A DNA stretch of 64,000 bases from assembly GCF_016863295.1 (NCBI RefSeq), contig NZ_BOOP01000026.1:1-64000 (forward strand), given 5' to 3'. Shown here piece by piece: positions 1-9,688 of this stretch. The stretch comes from Planotetraspora phitsanulokensis (GTDB lineage Bacteria; Actinomycetota; Actinomycetes; Streptosporangiales; Streptosporangiaceae). Within the stretch, counting starts at the first letter, position 1. Each line of letters opens with the position of its first letter. Position numbers and translations under genes: made by a program. A model generated the notes under the pieces. It was given only the letters and a program-made list of their open reading frames with translations, did not search any database and was not told the origin of the DNA.

Positions 1-16
1 AGTGGTCAACGTTCAT
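1..16 (-). CDS. 5' end of a CpaF/TadA-like gene, truncated by the window edge
   Basis: Only the first five codons (M-N-V-D-H) are visible; the gene continues left of the window. The ATG at 16-14 lies three bases after the stop of the CpaE-like gene and is preceded by a GGGGGAG ribosome binding site. In actinobacterial Tad operons a SAF/CpaB-like gene and a CpaE-like gene are usually followed by the CpaF/TadA secretion ATPase, so that identity is inferred from order alone. Confidence 0.4.
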
Positions 17-19
17 CGC

Positions 20-820
20 TCACTCCCCCGTGTACGCGATCGCCTCAGACGTGAGAGCCGTGGCGGGCAGGCGCGAGACGAGGGTCGCGGCCACCTCGCG
101 GGCCGAGCGGATGAGAAGCGTGCGGTCGAGCCGTCCGCCCCACTCCCCACGCAGGAGGTCGGCGCCCTTGACGTCGAAGGCCAGGCCGCCCAGGACCACG
201 TCGGGCAGCCCCGCCGCCTGCATGACGCGGCGCACCTCGGCGATCGACTTGCCGTACTCCCGCTGCTCGGCGATGACCACGACACCGATCTGGGGCAGCC
301 TGTGGCTGCGCTCGCGGAGCACACGCTGGAGCGCGACCACGCGCTCCCGCAGGTGGGCGACCTGCTCCAGGGTCGGCCGGGCGAACAGCACGACGAGGTC
401 CGCCTGCGCGGCGAGGCCCAGCGTCTCGGAGTTCGATCCGATGCGGCCGCAGTCGGCCAGGACGTCGGCGGGCATCGCGCCCAGAGCCTGGCCGAGGGGT
501 TCCCACAACCAGGCGAGACCGCTGCCCTGCTCGCTCGTCTGAACGCCGACCAACACTTCGAGGCCGCCGACGAGGTACTGCGTGTGCTCCTGGATCTGCC
601 GCGGCTGAAGGCCGCGACGAGCGGTGGCACCCAGGCTGAGCAGGCCGCGGGCCGGGTCGAGCGCGGACCCGTCCTGCGCGGGCAGCCGGTAGACGAGGTC
701 GCCGCCCGCCGCGTCGCACTCCGCCACGAGGACGGGACGCGGCCACACGGCGCCGAGGGCGGTGACGGCGGTCGTGACGCCCGGCGAGCCCTTGTCCGCG
801 GCCAGTGCGATGAGCGCCAT
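20..820 (-). CDS. CpaE-like ParA/MinD-family protein of a Tad pilus locus
   Basis: A 266-aa cytoplasmic protein of the ParA/MinD deviant Walker A family. The N-terminus reads A-D-K-G-S-P-G-V-T-T, where active family members have K-G-G-x-G-K-T/S: the signature lysine is kept, but the P-loop lysine is valine. The rest has the expected alternating strands and helices, including an E-C-D-A-A-G-G-D segment at about residues 34-41. Such CpaE-like proteins are linked to localisation of Flp/Tad pilus machinery. It lies 2 bp downstream of the SAF-domain gene and 3 bp upstream of the next gene, so it is part of an operon. It probably binds nucleotide poorly, if at all; family identification is firm, exact role inferred. 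Confidence 0.72.
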   Translation of the reverse strand: MALIALAADKGSPGVTTAVTALGAVWPRPVLVAECDAAGGDLVYRLPAQDGSALDPARGLLSLGATARRGLQPRQIQEHTQYLVGGLEVLVGVQTSEQGSGLAWLWEPLGQALGAMPADVLADCGRIGSNSETLGLAAQADLVVLFARPTLEQVAHLRERVVALQRVLRERSHRLPQIGVVVIAEQREYGKSIAEVRRVMQAAGLPDVVLGGLAFDVKGADLLRGEWGGRLDRTLLIRSAREVAATLVSRLPATALTSEAIAYTGE

Positions 821-822
821 GG

Positions 823-1737
823 TCAGCCCTGTCCGTTCGCCGGCGCCGTGCTGCGCGGCGTCTGCGACTGCTGGTTGTTCTGCGTGCCCTGCTGGGTGCC
901 TTGCTGTGTGCCCTGCTGGGTGCCCTGGCCTGACTGCCCGGTCCCGGTCCCGGTCCCCGTTCCGCTGGTCTTTGCGGTCGGCGTGGCCCGGGGGGTGGTG
1001 GACTGCGGAGGCGTCGCCGGGTCGGGCTGCGACGAGGCCTTGGCCCCGGGCAGGTAGGCGAGCGCGATCCGCCCGCTCGCGGCGTAGCCCACGATCTGCG
1101 GGGAGAGGCTGTCGCTCACCACGATGGCGACCGTGACGTTGCTCGCCCCCGCCCCGGCGTCCCCGCCGCGCACCGAGTTGACCAGCGCGCTGCGCGCGAG
1201 AAGCCTGGCCGCCCCTTCTCCGTTCTCGCCGGGCACGTAGACGACCTGGACCCGCTGGCCGGCCTGGAGGTTGGGCGGCATCTGGCTCGCCTTGAGCGAA
1301 AGGCCGACGACGGCCTTGCCGGGGACCAGCTCCGCCGAGTCCTCACTGAGCATGTTCTGGTTCAGGAGGGTGCCCGGCATGAGGTCGACCGCGGCGTAGT
1401 ACCGGGTCATCTGCTCCGCGGCCTCCCAGTAGACGAAGGCCGGGCCGTCCTGCGCGATCTGCACCTCTTTCATGGCGCTGATCGGGATCGGCTGCCCCGC
1501 GCCCACCCGCTGGCTGATCTCGATCGCGGCCACCCGGTCCCCGCTGCGCAGGACCAGTGTCACGGTCAGCAGCGCACCGCCCACAATCAGCAGGACGGCC
1601 AGGGCGGCGAGGCCGGGCTTTCGATCCCGTGGCGCCACGGGAAGCCCCCGTCCGGACCTGGCGGGCTTGGACGGCGCCTGGTCGGCCAGACGTTGTGCCT
1701 CAGGACTGCGCGACGGCGCTTGTTCCGTGACCCTCAT
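823..1737 (-). CDS. SAF-domain membrane protein (CpaB/RcpC-like)
   Basis: A 304-aa protein with a basic proline-containing N-terminus, one transmembrane segment (about residues 40-62, L-A-A-L-A-V-L-L-I-V-G-G-A) and a periplasmic/exterior SAF-like domain (about 70-215) like that of CpaB/RcpC, the Tad-pilus assembly factors. The C-terminal ~60 residues are low complexity: a G-T-G-T run followed by four G-T-Q-Q repeats, mirrored in the DNA by tandem 15-base units around 880-945. The ATG at 1737 is preferred over an ATG 45 bases upstream because GGAG lies 8 nt before it. It heads the CpaE-like operon and is divergent from the type VII-like genes. Confidence 0.68.
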   Translation of the reverse strand: MRVTEQAPSRSPEAQRLADQAPSKPARSGRGLPVAPRDRKPGLAALAVLLIVGGALLTVTLVLRSGDRVAAIEISQRVGAGQPIPISAMKEVQIAQDGPAFVYWEAAEQMTRYYAAVDLMPGTLLNQNMLSEDSAELVPGKAVVGLSLKASQMPPNLQAGQRVQVVYVPGENGEGAARLLARSALVNSVRGGDAGAGASNVTVAIVVSDSLSPQIVGYAASGRIALAYLPGAKASSQPDPATPPQSTTPRATPTAKTSGTGTGTGTGQSGQGTQQGTQQGTQQGTQNNQQSQTPRSTAPANGQG

Positions 1738-1953
1738 CAGCAAGACTCCACAGCCGGGGACGCTGGTGCCGAAAACAGACAATAGCGAGACAAGAGCGTG
1801 TGCGTATCTCTAGCCCCGTCAGACGATATTTCCACATGACGCATAAAAGTACTTGCCCCCACAATCCCGCCGTCGGCAGCACTTAAATTGACAAATCGGA
1901 CAAACAGCTCAACTCGCCTCCTCTACCCCAGTGGAGGTGGCTATGCTGCGGCT

Positions 1954-2250
1954 GTGGCGGAAGTAACGAATCCCCTGTATAGCCATTTGACGCAACTTCT
2001 AACCCGAGTCCACAAAGTACAGGATGAACTCCGGACGAAGCTGGATAATCCCACTAAGAACATGGCCGGGGGCGGGGTGTGGACGAGTCCCACAGCTCAA
2101 CAGTGGGGCGGCCGACTTTCTGACCAGCGCAATAAGTACAACAGCGCTGTCGACCGCCTGGATGACGAGCTGGTCGCGATGATCGCGACGACGCCGGAGA
2201 AGTGCTCGCCCGAGGAGGCGAAACTCTGGCGCATGGAGCTGGGAGGTTGA
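1954..2250 (+). CDS. Small WXG100-like protein, first gene of type VII-like module
   Basis: A 98-aa mostly helical protein without signal peptide. The centre contains V-W-T-S-P-T-A-Q-Q-W-G-G, reminiscent of the W-x-G turn between the two helices of WXG100 proteins, followed by an amphipathic helix (residues ~50-75). The GTG at 1954 gives the typical family length and is preceded by GGAGGTGG, though at a long spacing (13-16 nt); an in-frame TTG at 1888 would add 22 residues but has no ribosome binding site. It ends four bases before the next start, and the ATPase gene follows, so the three genes look co-transcribed. WXG100-like assignment is inference from size, motif and context. Confidence 0.55.
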   Translation: MAEVTNPLYSHLTQLLTRVHKVQDELRTKLDNPTKNMAGGGVWTSPTAQQWGGRLSDQRNKYNSAVDRLDDELVAMIATTPEKCSPEEAKLWRMELGG

Positions 2251-2254
2251 GCAC

Positions 2255-2542
2255 GTGACCGAGTTCGTCGGCCTGCGCCCCGACGGAGCCCGCGAGCTGT
2301 GCACCACCATGGGCGACGTCCTCCAGCAGATCTCCCCCCTCAAGTCGGCACTGTCCAGCGGGATCAGCGAGGCCGGGGACGACTGTCCGTCCACGGCCAG
2401 GGGCACCGCCGTACTCGACCGTTACGGCACGTTCCTGACCGATGCGCGGCGCGACCTCGCCTGGCGCGTCACGGACGCCGATGTCGCGGGGGTCGCCGCG
2501 TACCTGATGGACGAAGGAGAGCGGAAGCCCGGCGAGCCCTAG
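2255..2542 (+). CDS. Small protein of type VII-like module, unknown function
   Basis: A 95-aa protein starting at GTG with GGGAGG 9 nt upstream. I see no W-x-G motif; the sequence looks helical (M-G-D-V-L-Q-Q-I-S-P-L-K-S-A-L) with two cysteines, and has no signal peptide or membrane segment. It sits between the 98-aa protein and the EccC-like ATPase with 4 and 55 bp spacing. In ESX loci two small helical proteins often form the secreted heterodimer encoded near the ATPase, so this may be the partner of the upstream protein; that is inference only. Confidence 0.5.
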   Translation: MTEFVGLRPDGARELCTTMGDVLQQISPLKSALSSGISEAGDDCPSTARGTAVLDRYGTFLTDARRDLAWRVTDADVAGVAAYLMDEGERKPGEP

Positions 2543-2597
2543 AACCTCCCGAACCCGCGAGCGACCCCCGACTATCAGAGATTTCAGGAAAACGACG

Positions 2598-5500
2598 TTG
2601 CGTATCTCTCTTACGGCGCTCACCCCCGACGGCCCGCGGGACGTCGTGGCCAGCGCCGACGACCAGGCCACGGTGAGCGGGCTCGCCGAGGCGCTCGCGC
2701 GGACGCTCGACGTGCGCGGGGAGCGCCTCGCCGAGGTGGTCAGGCATCCCCGTTGGGGCGGCGACGAGCACATCCCCGCCCGGGTGGACCTGTGGGCCAA
2801 CGGGCTGCGGCTCGACCCTCAGGCGCTCGCGGGCCAGGCTCTTCGCGATGGCGACATGGTCACGCTCGACTCCCGCGCGGCCGCGGCGACCCGGCTGGAC
2901 GAGCCGCGGGGCGTCGTCGAGATCAGGATCTCCGGGGGGCCTTCAGCCGGACGGGTCCACCGGCTCGGATTCGGCACGTCCGCCCTGGGCGGCGCGGGCG
3001 CGATCGCCGTCGACGATCCGCTGATCCCGCACACGGTGGCCCACCTGCACGTGTCCGCCGGTGAGACGGTGGTCGAGCCTGTGGCGGGAGCCGTACTCAC
3101 CCTGGACGCCCGGCCGCTGACGGAGGCCGCCCCCTGGCCCGACGGCGGGGTGCTCCGCGCGGGCGCGTCGACCTTTACTCTCCGCACCCCCGAGAACCCC
3201 GACGCCCATCTGACGCCGCTCCCCGACGGAGGGCTGGCCTACAACCGGCCGCCCCGGCTGGTCGGACCGGCGCGGACGCGGAGCATCGAGGTGCCCGTTG
3301 AGCCCCGGCGTGCCGACCACCACCGGCTGCAACTGCTCTCCACCATGATCTTCGCCGTCGGCGGCATCGTCATGGCGACCGTGTTCCACAACGCACTGTT
3401 CCTGCTCATGGCCCTGCTGACCCCGCTGGGCATGGTGGGGCAATGGTGGAGCGACCGCCGATACGGCAGGAAGCGGCACCGGCTGGCGCTCAAGGAGTAC
3501 CGCGAGAAGAGGGCCGCCTTCGCCGCCGAACTCGACCGCCTCACCGGCGTCGACCAGGCCGAGCGCAGGGCGGAGTGCCCCGACCCCGCCGAGGTGCTGC
3601 TCACGGCGACCGGCCCGCGCAGGAGGTTGTGGGAGCGGCGGATCCACGACGTCGACGCGCTGAGCCTGCGCGTCGGGTTGGCGGACCAGCCCGCCAACAT
3701 CGAGCTCGTCCCCGAGCGCGGCTTCGGCGACGACAAGGACCTGCCCGAGGTGCCCGTCTCGCACGCCGTGCCGGTCACCGTCCCCCTGTCCAGGCTCGGC
3801 GTGATGGGCGTCACCGGAGCGCGGCCGGCCTCCAGGGCCCTGGCACGCTGGCTCGTCGCCCAGGCGGCGGCGCTGCACAGCCCCCGCGACCTCGCCATCG
3901 TCGTGTTGTCCGCCGACCCCGAGGCGGAGCGCAGCTGGAGCTGGGTCCGGTGGCTGCCGCACTGCGCTCCGCACGACGGGGAGGACTGCGTCGCGCTGGT
4001 CGGGACCGACCAGGAGTCGGCGGCGCGCCGGATCACCGAACTCGTCAACAAGATCAACGAGCGCCGGGCGGCCGCCACCTCGGCCACCGGGTTCTCGGAC
4101 GCGCCCCAGGGATACGCGAGCGCCCGGCCGTACAACATCCTGGTGGTGCTCGACGGCGCCCGCGTGCTCCGGGGCCTCCCGGGCATGCCCCAGGTGCTCC
4201 AGCTCGGCCCGACCGTCGGCGTCCACGCGATCTGCGTGGACGACGACCAACGGTTGCTGCCGGAGGAGTGCGCCGTCGTCGCGGCCTGCGACATCGAGCG
4301 TCCCTGGCTCGTACGGCTGCGCGGCGGCGGGCTCGACCTGCCGCAGGAGATCCTCGGCGACCAGGTCACCCTCGGCTGGTGCGACCGCACGGCCCGCGCG
4401 ATGGCCGCCGTGCGCGACGTCAGCCGGGAGGACGCCGACTCGGCCATCCCGAGCTCCGCCCGGCTCCTCGACCTGCTCGGCATGCCCGACCCCCGCCCCG
4501 AGCAGATCGAGTCGTTCTGGCGGCACGGGCGCACGACGAGCGTGCCCATCGGGCTGGGCGCCGACGGGCCCTTCTTCGTCGACCTCCGCCTGGACGGACC
4601 GCACGGCCTGGTCGCCGGCACCACCGGCGCCGGAAAGTCCGAGCTCCTTCAGTCGATCATCGCCTCGCTCGCCGTGGCCAACCGGCCGGACGACATGACG
4701 TTCGTCCTGATCGACTACAAGGGCGGCAGCGCGTTCAAGGACTGCGCCAAGCTGCCCCACACGGTCGGCATGGTCAGCGACCTCGACGGCCACCTGACGA
4801 TCCGTGCGCTCGAATCGCTGGCCGCCGAACTCAAACGGCGCGAGCACCTCCTGCTCGACGCCGACGCCAAGGACATCGAGGACTACAACGACCTGCGCGA
4901 CCGCGCCCTGTCCGACCCCAGGTACAGCCAAGCTGCCGGGCTGGAGCCGATGCCGAGACTCCTGCTGATCATCGACGAGTTCGCCGCGATGGTTCAGGAG
5001 CTGCCCGACTTCGTGGTGGGCCTGGTCGACATCGCCCGCCGGGGACGCTCGCTGGGCGTGCACCTCATCCTGGCCACGCAGCGGCCCGCGGGCGTCGTCA
5101 CCCCGGACATCGCGGCCAACACGAACCTGCGCATCGCGCTGCGCGTGACCAGCGGCGCCGAGTCGAGCGATGTGATCAACTCGCCGAACGCGGCGGCGAT
5201 CTCCAAGTCGACGCCCGGCCGCTGCTACGTGAGGTCGGGGGCGTCGTCGCTGCACGCCGTGCAGTCCGCGCGGATCGGTGGCAGGCGCCCGGGGAGCGGG
5301 CCGGCCAAGGCCGAGCCGATCGACGTGGTCGCGCTCGGCTGGCCCCGCCTCGGTCTCCCCCTCCCCATGAGAAAGGACGACGACGGCGACGAGTCGATGG
5401 TGACCGACCTCGCCGTCCTCGTGGAGACGATCGGCCAGGCCGCGAGGGCGGCGGGCGTGCCCGTCCAGCGCAGCCCCTGGCTTCCGCCGCTGCCCGACGC

Positions 5501-7040
5501 GCTCACGCTCGGCTCGCTGCCGCTGGAGCACTGGAGCCGGCTGCCGTTCGGCCTCGCCGACATCCCCTCTAAGCAGAACCGCGCGCCGGAGTGCTATGAC
5601 CTGGCGGCCTCGGGCCACCTGCTCGTCAGCGGCGCGAGCCGCAGCGGCCGTTCGACGGTCCTCAGGGCGCTCGCCGGTGCGGTCGGCGTGCACACCGACC
5701 CGCGTGACGTGCACCTCTACGCGGTCGACTGCGGGAACAACGCCCTGCTGCCCCTCGTCGGCCTGCCCCACACCGGGGCGGTGGTCGGCCGCGACTCCCC
5801 CGAGCGGCTCAGCCGCCTCACCGACCGGTTGCTCGCCGAGATCTCCCAGCGCCAGCAACTCCTCGCCGCACAGGGATTCGCCGACGTGTCCGAGCAGCGC
5901 GCCGCCTCCGACGTGCCGCTGCCGTACGTGCTGGTGCTGTTCGACCGGTGGGAGGGCTTCATGGCGGCCTTCGAGTCCTACGACAACGGCACCCTGGTCG
6001 ACAAGTGGCTGCAGATCCTGCAGGAGGGCGCGGGGGCGGGCATCAAGATCATCATGTCGGGCGACCGCTCGACGCTGGTGGGCCGGATCTCCACGCAGTT
6101 CGACGACCGGCTGGTGCTCAAGCTGACTGATCCCATCGACTACTCCTACGTCGGCATCAAGGCGAAGGACGTGCCCGAGCACCTTCCCCCGGGGCGTGGC
6201 TTCCGGGCCGCGACCGGCATCAGGGAGGTGCAGGTCGCGTTGCTCGCCGAAGATCCCGCGGGCACCGCGCAGGTCGCCGCCCTGCACGAGATCGCCCGTA
6301 CGGCACGGGCGCGCGCGGACCACCTGCCCCGCGCCGCGCGGCCGTTCCGGGTCGACGCGCTGCCTGCCGTCATCGACCTGCCGGAGGCGCTCACGCTCGC
6401 GGAGGGCCCGGTGCCGCAGGACGCGGTCGTGTTCGGTGTGGGAGGCGACACGCTCGGTCTGCGCTACTTCCGCGCGGAGGAGCACGGCCCCGGCGTCGTG
6501 GTCGCCGGACCGCCCAAGACGGGCCGCAGCACGGCTCTGTGCACCATGTTGTGCGGGCTGCTCGACCAGTCGTACGAGGCCGTGCTCATCACACCCCGGC
6601 GCAGTCCGCTGCGCGACTACGCGGACCGTCCGGGTGTGCGGGGCTCATTCACGGCCGAGGCGTCCGTGGACGAGGTCCGGCAGGCGCTCGGATCAGGCCG
6701 GCACGTGCTGATGATCGACGATCTGGAGCTCCTGGGCAGCGACAGCGAGTTGGCCGAGTGGATCACCGAGTACGTCGGGGAGCTGCGCGACACGGGTTCG
6801 CTGGTGATCGGCGCGGGCAGCGCCGACGACCTCGACTCGATGTACCGGGGGCCCGTCGTCGCGATGAAGAAGTCCCGCACCGGGCTGCTCCTGCGCCCCA
6901 GCTCGACCGGCCAGGGCGACCTCCTCGGCGTGCGGCTGCCGCGCAGTCTGGCGAGCGGCGCCGGCCCGGCGGGTCGCGGGCTTCTCGTGATCGGCGGCGC
7001 CTGGGAGCAGATCCAGGTGGCCGCGCCGCCGGCGACGTGA
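2598..7040 (+). CDS. EccC/EssC-type FtsK-SpoIIIE ATPase of a type VII secretion-like system
   Basis: A 1480-aa membrane ATPase, starting at TTG with AGGA upstream. Domain order: N-terminal ubiquitin-like region (~1-100), degenerate FHA-like region (~104-200), two adjacent transmembrane helices (~250-285), then three FtsK/SpoIIIE ATPase modules. Module 1 has a canonical Walker A G-T-T-G-A-G-K-S (674-681) and Walker B L-L-L-I-I-D-E (D793, E794). Modules 2 and 3 have Walker A-like G-A-S-R-S-G-R-S (1012-1019) and G-P-P-K-T-G-R-S (1304-1311), each with arginine in place of the P-loop lysine, so only module 1 looks fully catalytic. EccC powers export of WXG100 substrates. No EccB, EccD, EccE or mycosin is encoded in this window; those parts may lie elsewhere. 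Confidence 0.88.
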   Translation: MRISLTALTPDGPRDVVASADDQATVSGLAEALARTLDVRGERLAEVVRHPRWGGDEHIPARVDLWANGLRLDPQALAGQALRDGDMVTLDSRAAAATRLDEPRGVVEIRISGGPSAGRVHRLGFGTSALGGAGAIAVDDPLIPHTVAHLHVSAGETVVEPVAGAVLTLDARPLTEAAPWPDGGVLRAGASTFTLRTPENPDAHLTPLPDGGLAYNRPPRLVGPARTRSIEVPVEPRRADHHRLQLLSTMIFAVGGIVMATVFHNALFLLMALLTPLGMVGQWWSDRRYGRKRHRLALKEYREKRAAFAAELDRLTGVDQAERRAECPDPAEVLLTATGPRRRLWERRIHDVDALSLRVGLADQPANIELVPERGFGDDKDLPEVPVSHAVPVTVPLSRLGVMGVTGARPASRALARWLVAQAAALHSPRDLAIVVLSADPEAERSWSWVRWLPHCAPHDGEDCVALVGTDQESAARRITELVNKINERRAAATSATGFSDAPQGYASARPYNILVVLDGARVLRGLPGMPQVLQLGPTVGVHAICVDDDQRLLPEECAVVAACDIERPWLVRLRGGGLDLPQEILGDQVTLGWCDRTARAMAAVRDVSREDADSAIPSSARLLDLLGMPDPRPEQIESFWRHGRTTSVPIGLGADGPFFVDLRLDGPHGLVAGTTGAGKSELLQSIIASLAVANRPDDMTFVLIDYKGGSAFKDCAKLPHTVGMVSDLDGHLTIRALESLAAELKRREHLLLDADAKDIEDYNDLRDRALSDPRYSQAAGLEPMPRLLLIIDEFAAMVQELPDFVVGLVDIARRGRSLGVHLILATQRPAGVVTPDIAANTNLRIALRVTSGAESSDVINSPNAAAISKSTPGRCYVRSGASSLHAVQSARIGGRRPGSGPAKAEPIDVVALGWPRLGLPLPMRKDDDGDESMVTDLAVLVETIGQAARAAGVPVQRSPWLPPLPDALTLGSLPLEHWSRLPFGLADIPSKQNRAPECYDLAASGHLLVSGASRSGRSTVLRALAGAVGVHTDPRDVHLYAVDCGNNALLPLVGLPHTGAVVGRDSPERLSRLTDRLLAEISQRQQLLAAQGFADVSEQRAASDVPLPYVLVLFDRWEGFMAAFESYDNGTLVDKWLQILQEGAGAGIKIIMSGDRSTLVGRISTQFDDRLVLKLTDPIDYSYVGIKAKDVPEHLPPGRGFRAATGIREVQVALLAEDPAGTAQVAALHEIARTARARADHLPRAARPFRVDALPAVIDLPEALTLAEGPVPQDAVVFGVGGDTLGLRYFRAEEHGPGVVVAGPPKTGRSTALCTMLCGLLDQSYEAVLITPRRSPLRDYADRPGVRGSFTAEASVDEVRQALGSGRHVLMIDDLELLGSDSELAEWITEYVGELRDTGSLVIGAGSADDLDSMYRGPVVAMKKSRTGLLLRPSSTGQGDLLGVRLPRSLASGAGPAGRGLLVIGGAWEQIQVAAPPAT

Positions 7041-7166
7041 GCGGGCCCTCCCGGGGACGGCCCGCCGGGTGAACCGTCCGCCGCCCTCCGGGAGGGCGCC
7101 TCGCAGCTCTCCCGGAAGGCCTTCCCCAGCGCCCGGGGCGGGGTCGCCTGGCGCCGGAAAATGAGA

Positions 7167-7200
7167 AAGGGGCCGCGGCCTGATCGGCCGGGCCCCCCTT
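7167..7200. terminator. Bidirectional hairpin between the EccC-like gene and the WXG100 gene
   Basis: Nested G/C-rich inverted repeat, AAGGGGCC-GC-GGCC with arm GGCC-G-GGCCCCcCTT around a short TGATC loop. It lies in the 172-bp gap between two convergent genes, 12 bp from the end of the WXG100 gene, so it most likely terminates both transcripts. Confidence 0.6.
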
Positions 7201-7212
7201 CCGTCCCGAGAT

Positions 7213-7485
7213 TCAGGAACCGGTCGCGGCGGCGATCGCCTCGCGGTTCTTCTTGATTCCGTCCTGCGCCTCGATCAGGGTCTGCTGAACGTTCTCGAAA
7301 GTCTTCTTGTAGCTCTCCCACGCGTCGAGGAACTTCTGCGCGTTCGGGCCGGCCCAGGAGACCGGAATCTTCTTGGCCTCGGCGTCGAGCGCCTTCTGCA
7401 CCGAGATCACGGCGTCGCTCTGCGTGCGGAAAACCTGAGCCATCTTGTCCATGTCCGGCAGGACGCCGCCGACCTTGTCGCCCAT
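7213..7485 (-). CDS. WXG100-family (EsxA/ESAT-6-like) secreted protein
   Basis: A 90-aa protein with the WXG100 plan: helix (~12-40), turn motif S-W-A-G-P-N-A (residues ~43-49, W-x-G), second helix (~50-85). A hydrophobic/amphipathic heptad pattern is visible on both sides and there is no signal peptide. Good ribosome binding site (AAGGGGG, 8 nt before the ATG). These proteins form helical-hairpin dimers and are exported by EccC-driven systems; the gene is convergent to the EccC-like gene, making it the likely substrate. The C-terminus has no clear YxxxD/E export signal, though partner proteins can supply it. Confidence 0.82.
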   Translation of the reverse strand: MGDKVGGVLPDMDKMAQVFRTQSDAVISVQKALDAEAKKIPVSWAGPNAQKFLDAWESYKKTFENVQQTLIEAQDGIKKNREAIAAATGS

Positions 7486-7675
7486 CAGATTTACCCCCTT
7501 TTATCCCATTTGTCTCATGGTCAATCTGGACCCACAATAACGAGTTAGATCGACTTGGGAGGCTTTTCCGGAAATCTGAGCAGACGCGCTATATCGGGGC
7601 CGGGGATCTCGGGCCGGGGGCAGCCGCTTACACTCCATGGAGGCTCGCCAGGCCGAGAAGGAAGGTAAGACACCG

Positions 7676-9421
7676 GTGCAGAAGGTCCTGATCGCCAACC
7701 GTGGCGAGATCGCCGTACGGATCGCCCGTGCCTGCAAGGACGCGGGGTTCGCCAGCGTCGCGGTGTACGCCGACCAGGACCTCGACGCCCTGCACGCGCG
7801 GGTCGCCGACGAGGCGCACGCGCTCGGCGGCCAGACCCCCGCGGAGACCTACCTCAACGTCGGCAAGCTCCTCGCCGTCGCGAAGCAGACGGGCGCGGAC
7901 GCCGTCCACCCCGGCTACGGCTTCCTGGCCGAGAACGCCGACTTCGCCCAGGCCGTCCTCGACGCGGGCCTGATCTGGATCGGCCCGCCGCCTGCCGCGA
8001 TCACCGCGCTCGGCGACAAGGTGCAGGCCCGCCACATCGCGCAACGTGTGGGCGCGCCGCTCGTCGCCGGGACGCCCGACCCCGTCTCCGGGGTCGAGGA
8101 GGTCGTCGCCTTCGCCGAGCAGCACGGCCTGCCCGTCGCCATCAAGGCGGCGTTCGGCGGCGGAGGCCGCGGGCTGAAGGTCGCGCGGACGATGGAGGAG
8201 ATCCCCGACCTCTACGAATCGGCGGTCCGGGAGGCCGTGACCGCCTTCGGCCGCGGAGAGTGCTTCGTCGAGCGTTACCTCGACCGCCCGCGGCACGTCG
8301 AAACCCAGTGCCTCGCCGACACGCACGGCGGCGTGGTCGTGGTGAGCACCCGCGACTGCTCGCTGCAGCGCCGCCACCAGAAGCTCGTCGAGGAGGCGCC
8401 TGCCCCCTTCCTCACGGACGAGCAACGCGAACTCCTCTACTCGTCGTCGAAGGCGATCCTCCGCGAGGCCGGGTACGTCGGGGCCGGCACCTGCGAGTTC
8501 CTCGTCGGCCAGGACGGCACGGTCTCCTTCCTCGAGGTCAACACCCGCCTGCAGGTCGAACACCCGGTCACCGAGGAGGTGTCGGGGATCGACCTGGTCA
8601 GGGAGATGTTCCGCATCGCCGACGGCGAGGCCCTCGGCTACGGCGACCCCGTGCTGCGCGGCCACTCCATCGAGTTCCGGATCAACGCGGAGGACCCCGG
8701 CCGCGGATTCCTCCCCGCTCCCGGCACACTGACGGCGATGCGCACCCCGTCGGGCCCGGGCGTGCGGCTCGACTCCGGCTACGAGACCGGGATGACGGTT
8801 CCGCAGTCGTTCGACTCCCTCGTGGCCAAGCTCGTCGTCACCGGCTCCTCCCGCCGCCAGGCCCTGGAGCGGTCGCGGCGGGCGCTGGCCGAGTTCGAGA
8901 TCGAGGGCATGCCCACCGTCCTGCCGTTCCACCGCGCCGTGGTCGACGACCCCGCCTTCACCTCCGAGCCCTTCTCAGTCCACACCCGCTGGATCGAGAC
9001 GGAGTTCGCCAACGACATCCCGCCCTTCGACGGGCCTGTGCTGGACGGCGAGCCCGCGGCACGCGAGCGCATCACGGTCGAGGTCGGCGGAAAGCGCCTG
9101 GAGGTCGTGCTCCCCGCCGGCCTCGGTTCCGCCCGCCGTACCGAGACGAAGGCGTCACCGCGGCGAAGCGCCCACAGCGGCGGCACCCAGTCCGCGGCGG
9201 GCGGCGACGCGCTGGTGAGCCCGATGCAGGGCACGATCGTCAAGGTCGTCGTGTCCGACGGGGACACCGTGGCCGCCGGCGACACGATCGTCGTGCTCGA
9301 GGCCATGAAGATGGAGCAGCCGCTGAAGGCGCACAAGCCCGGCACGGTCACCGGCCTGGCCGCCTCGGTCGGGCAGGCCGTCTCCGCCGGCGCCGTGATC
9401 TGCGAGATCAAGGACGTGTGA
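7676..9421 (+). CDS. accA: Acetyl/propionyl-CoA carboxylase alpha subunit (biotin carboxylase + biotin carrier)
   Basis: A 581-aa enzyme with biotin carboxylase N-terminal, ATP-grasp (glycine-rich [11 protein letters not shown]) and C-terminal domains, a linker, and a biotinyl carrier domain with E-A-M-K-M; the biotinylated lysine is K545, 36 residues from the end. It carboxylates its own biotin with bicarbonate and ATP; separate carboxyltransferase (AccD/PccB) subunits, not encoded here, then make malonyl- or methylmalonyl-CoA. The GTG at 7676 is chosen because AAGGAAGG precedes it by 10 nt and the protein then starts [12 protein letters not shown], the conserved family start; an ATG at 7637 would only add an unconserved extension. 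Confidence 0.93.
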   Translation: MQKVLIANRGEIAVRIARACKDAGFASVAVYADQDLDALHARVADEAHALGGQTPAETYLNVGKLLAVAKQTGADAVHPGYGFLAENADFAQAVLDAGLIWIGPPPAAITALGDKVQARHIAQRVGAPLVAGTPDPVSGVEEVVAFAEQHGLPVAIKAAFGGGGRGLKVARTMEEIPDLYESAVREAVTAFGRGECFVERYLDRPRHVETQCLADTHGGVVVVSTRDCSLQRRHQKLVEEAPAPFLTDEQRELLYSSSKAILREAGYVGAGTCEFLVGQDGTVSFLEVNTRLQVEHPVTEEVSGIDLVREMFRIADGEALGYGDPVLRGHSIEFRINAEDPGRGFLPAPGTLTAMRTPSGPGVRLDSGYETGMTVPQSFDSLVAKLVVTGSSRRQALERSRRALAEFEIEGMPTVLPFHRAVVDDPAFTSEPFSVHTRWIETEFANDIPPFDGPVLDGEPAARERITVEVGGKRLEVVLPAGLGSARRTETKASPRRSAHSGGTQSAAGGDALVSPMQGTIVKVVVSDGDTVAAGDTIVVLEAMKMEQPLKAHKPGTVTGLAASVGQAVSAGAVICEIKDV

Positions 9422-9688
9422 GTCCCCCGTCCGCCCAGGCCGTACGGCACAGCCCACGGACAACGGTAGGAAAAAGTCAGCTATGCCGCTTTAATGTGCA
9501 TTTTTCATTAATCGCCGTTCATGGGCGCCTGTGGGTTGAACGCGTTGCCTGCGATACGCATGATGCCGACGCGCGCCACCGCCGCCATCGGAACATCGAG
9601 GCGCCCCCGCCACGAGAGCCGATAGCGTTTTCCCGAGGAACTATCGCGCCCTGTCGTTCGTCCAGTAGGGCGAAGGAGGCTTGAAGCC

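Noticed and set aside
2943-6485. 1180-aa open frame antisense to the EccC-like gene
   Set aside because: Composition is typical of antisense frames in GC-rich DNA (R/G/H/V-rich, no domains), no ribosome binding site, and the plus strand encodes a clear protein.
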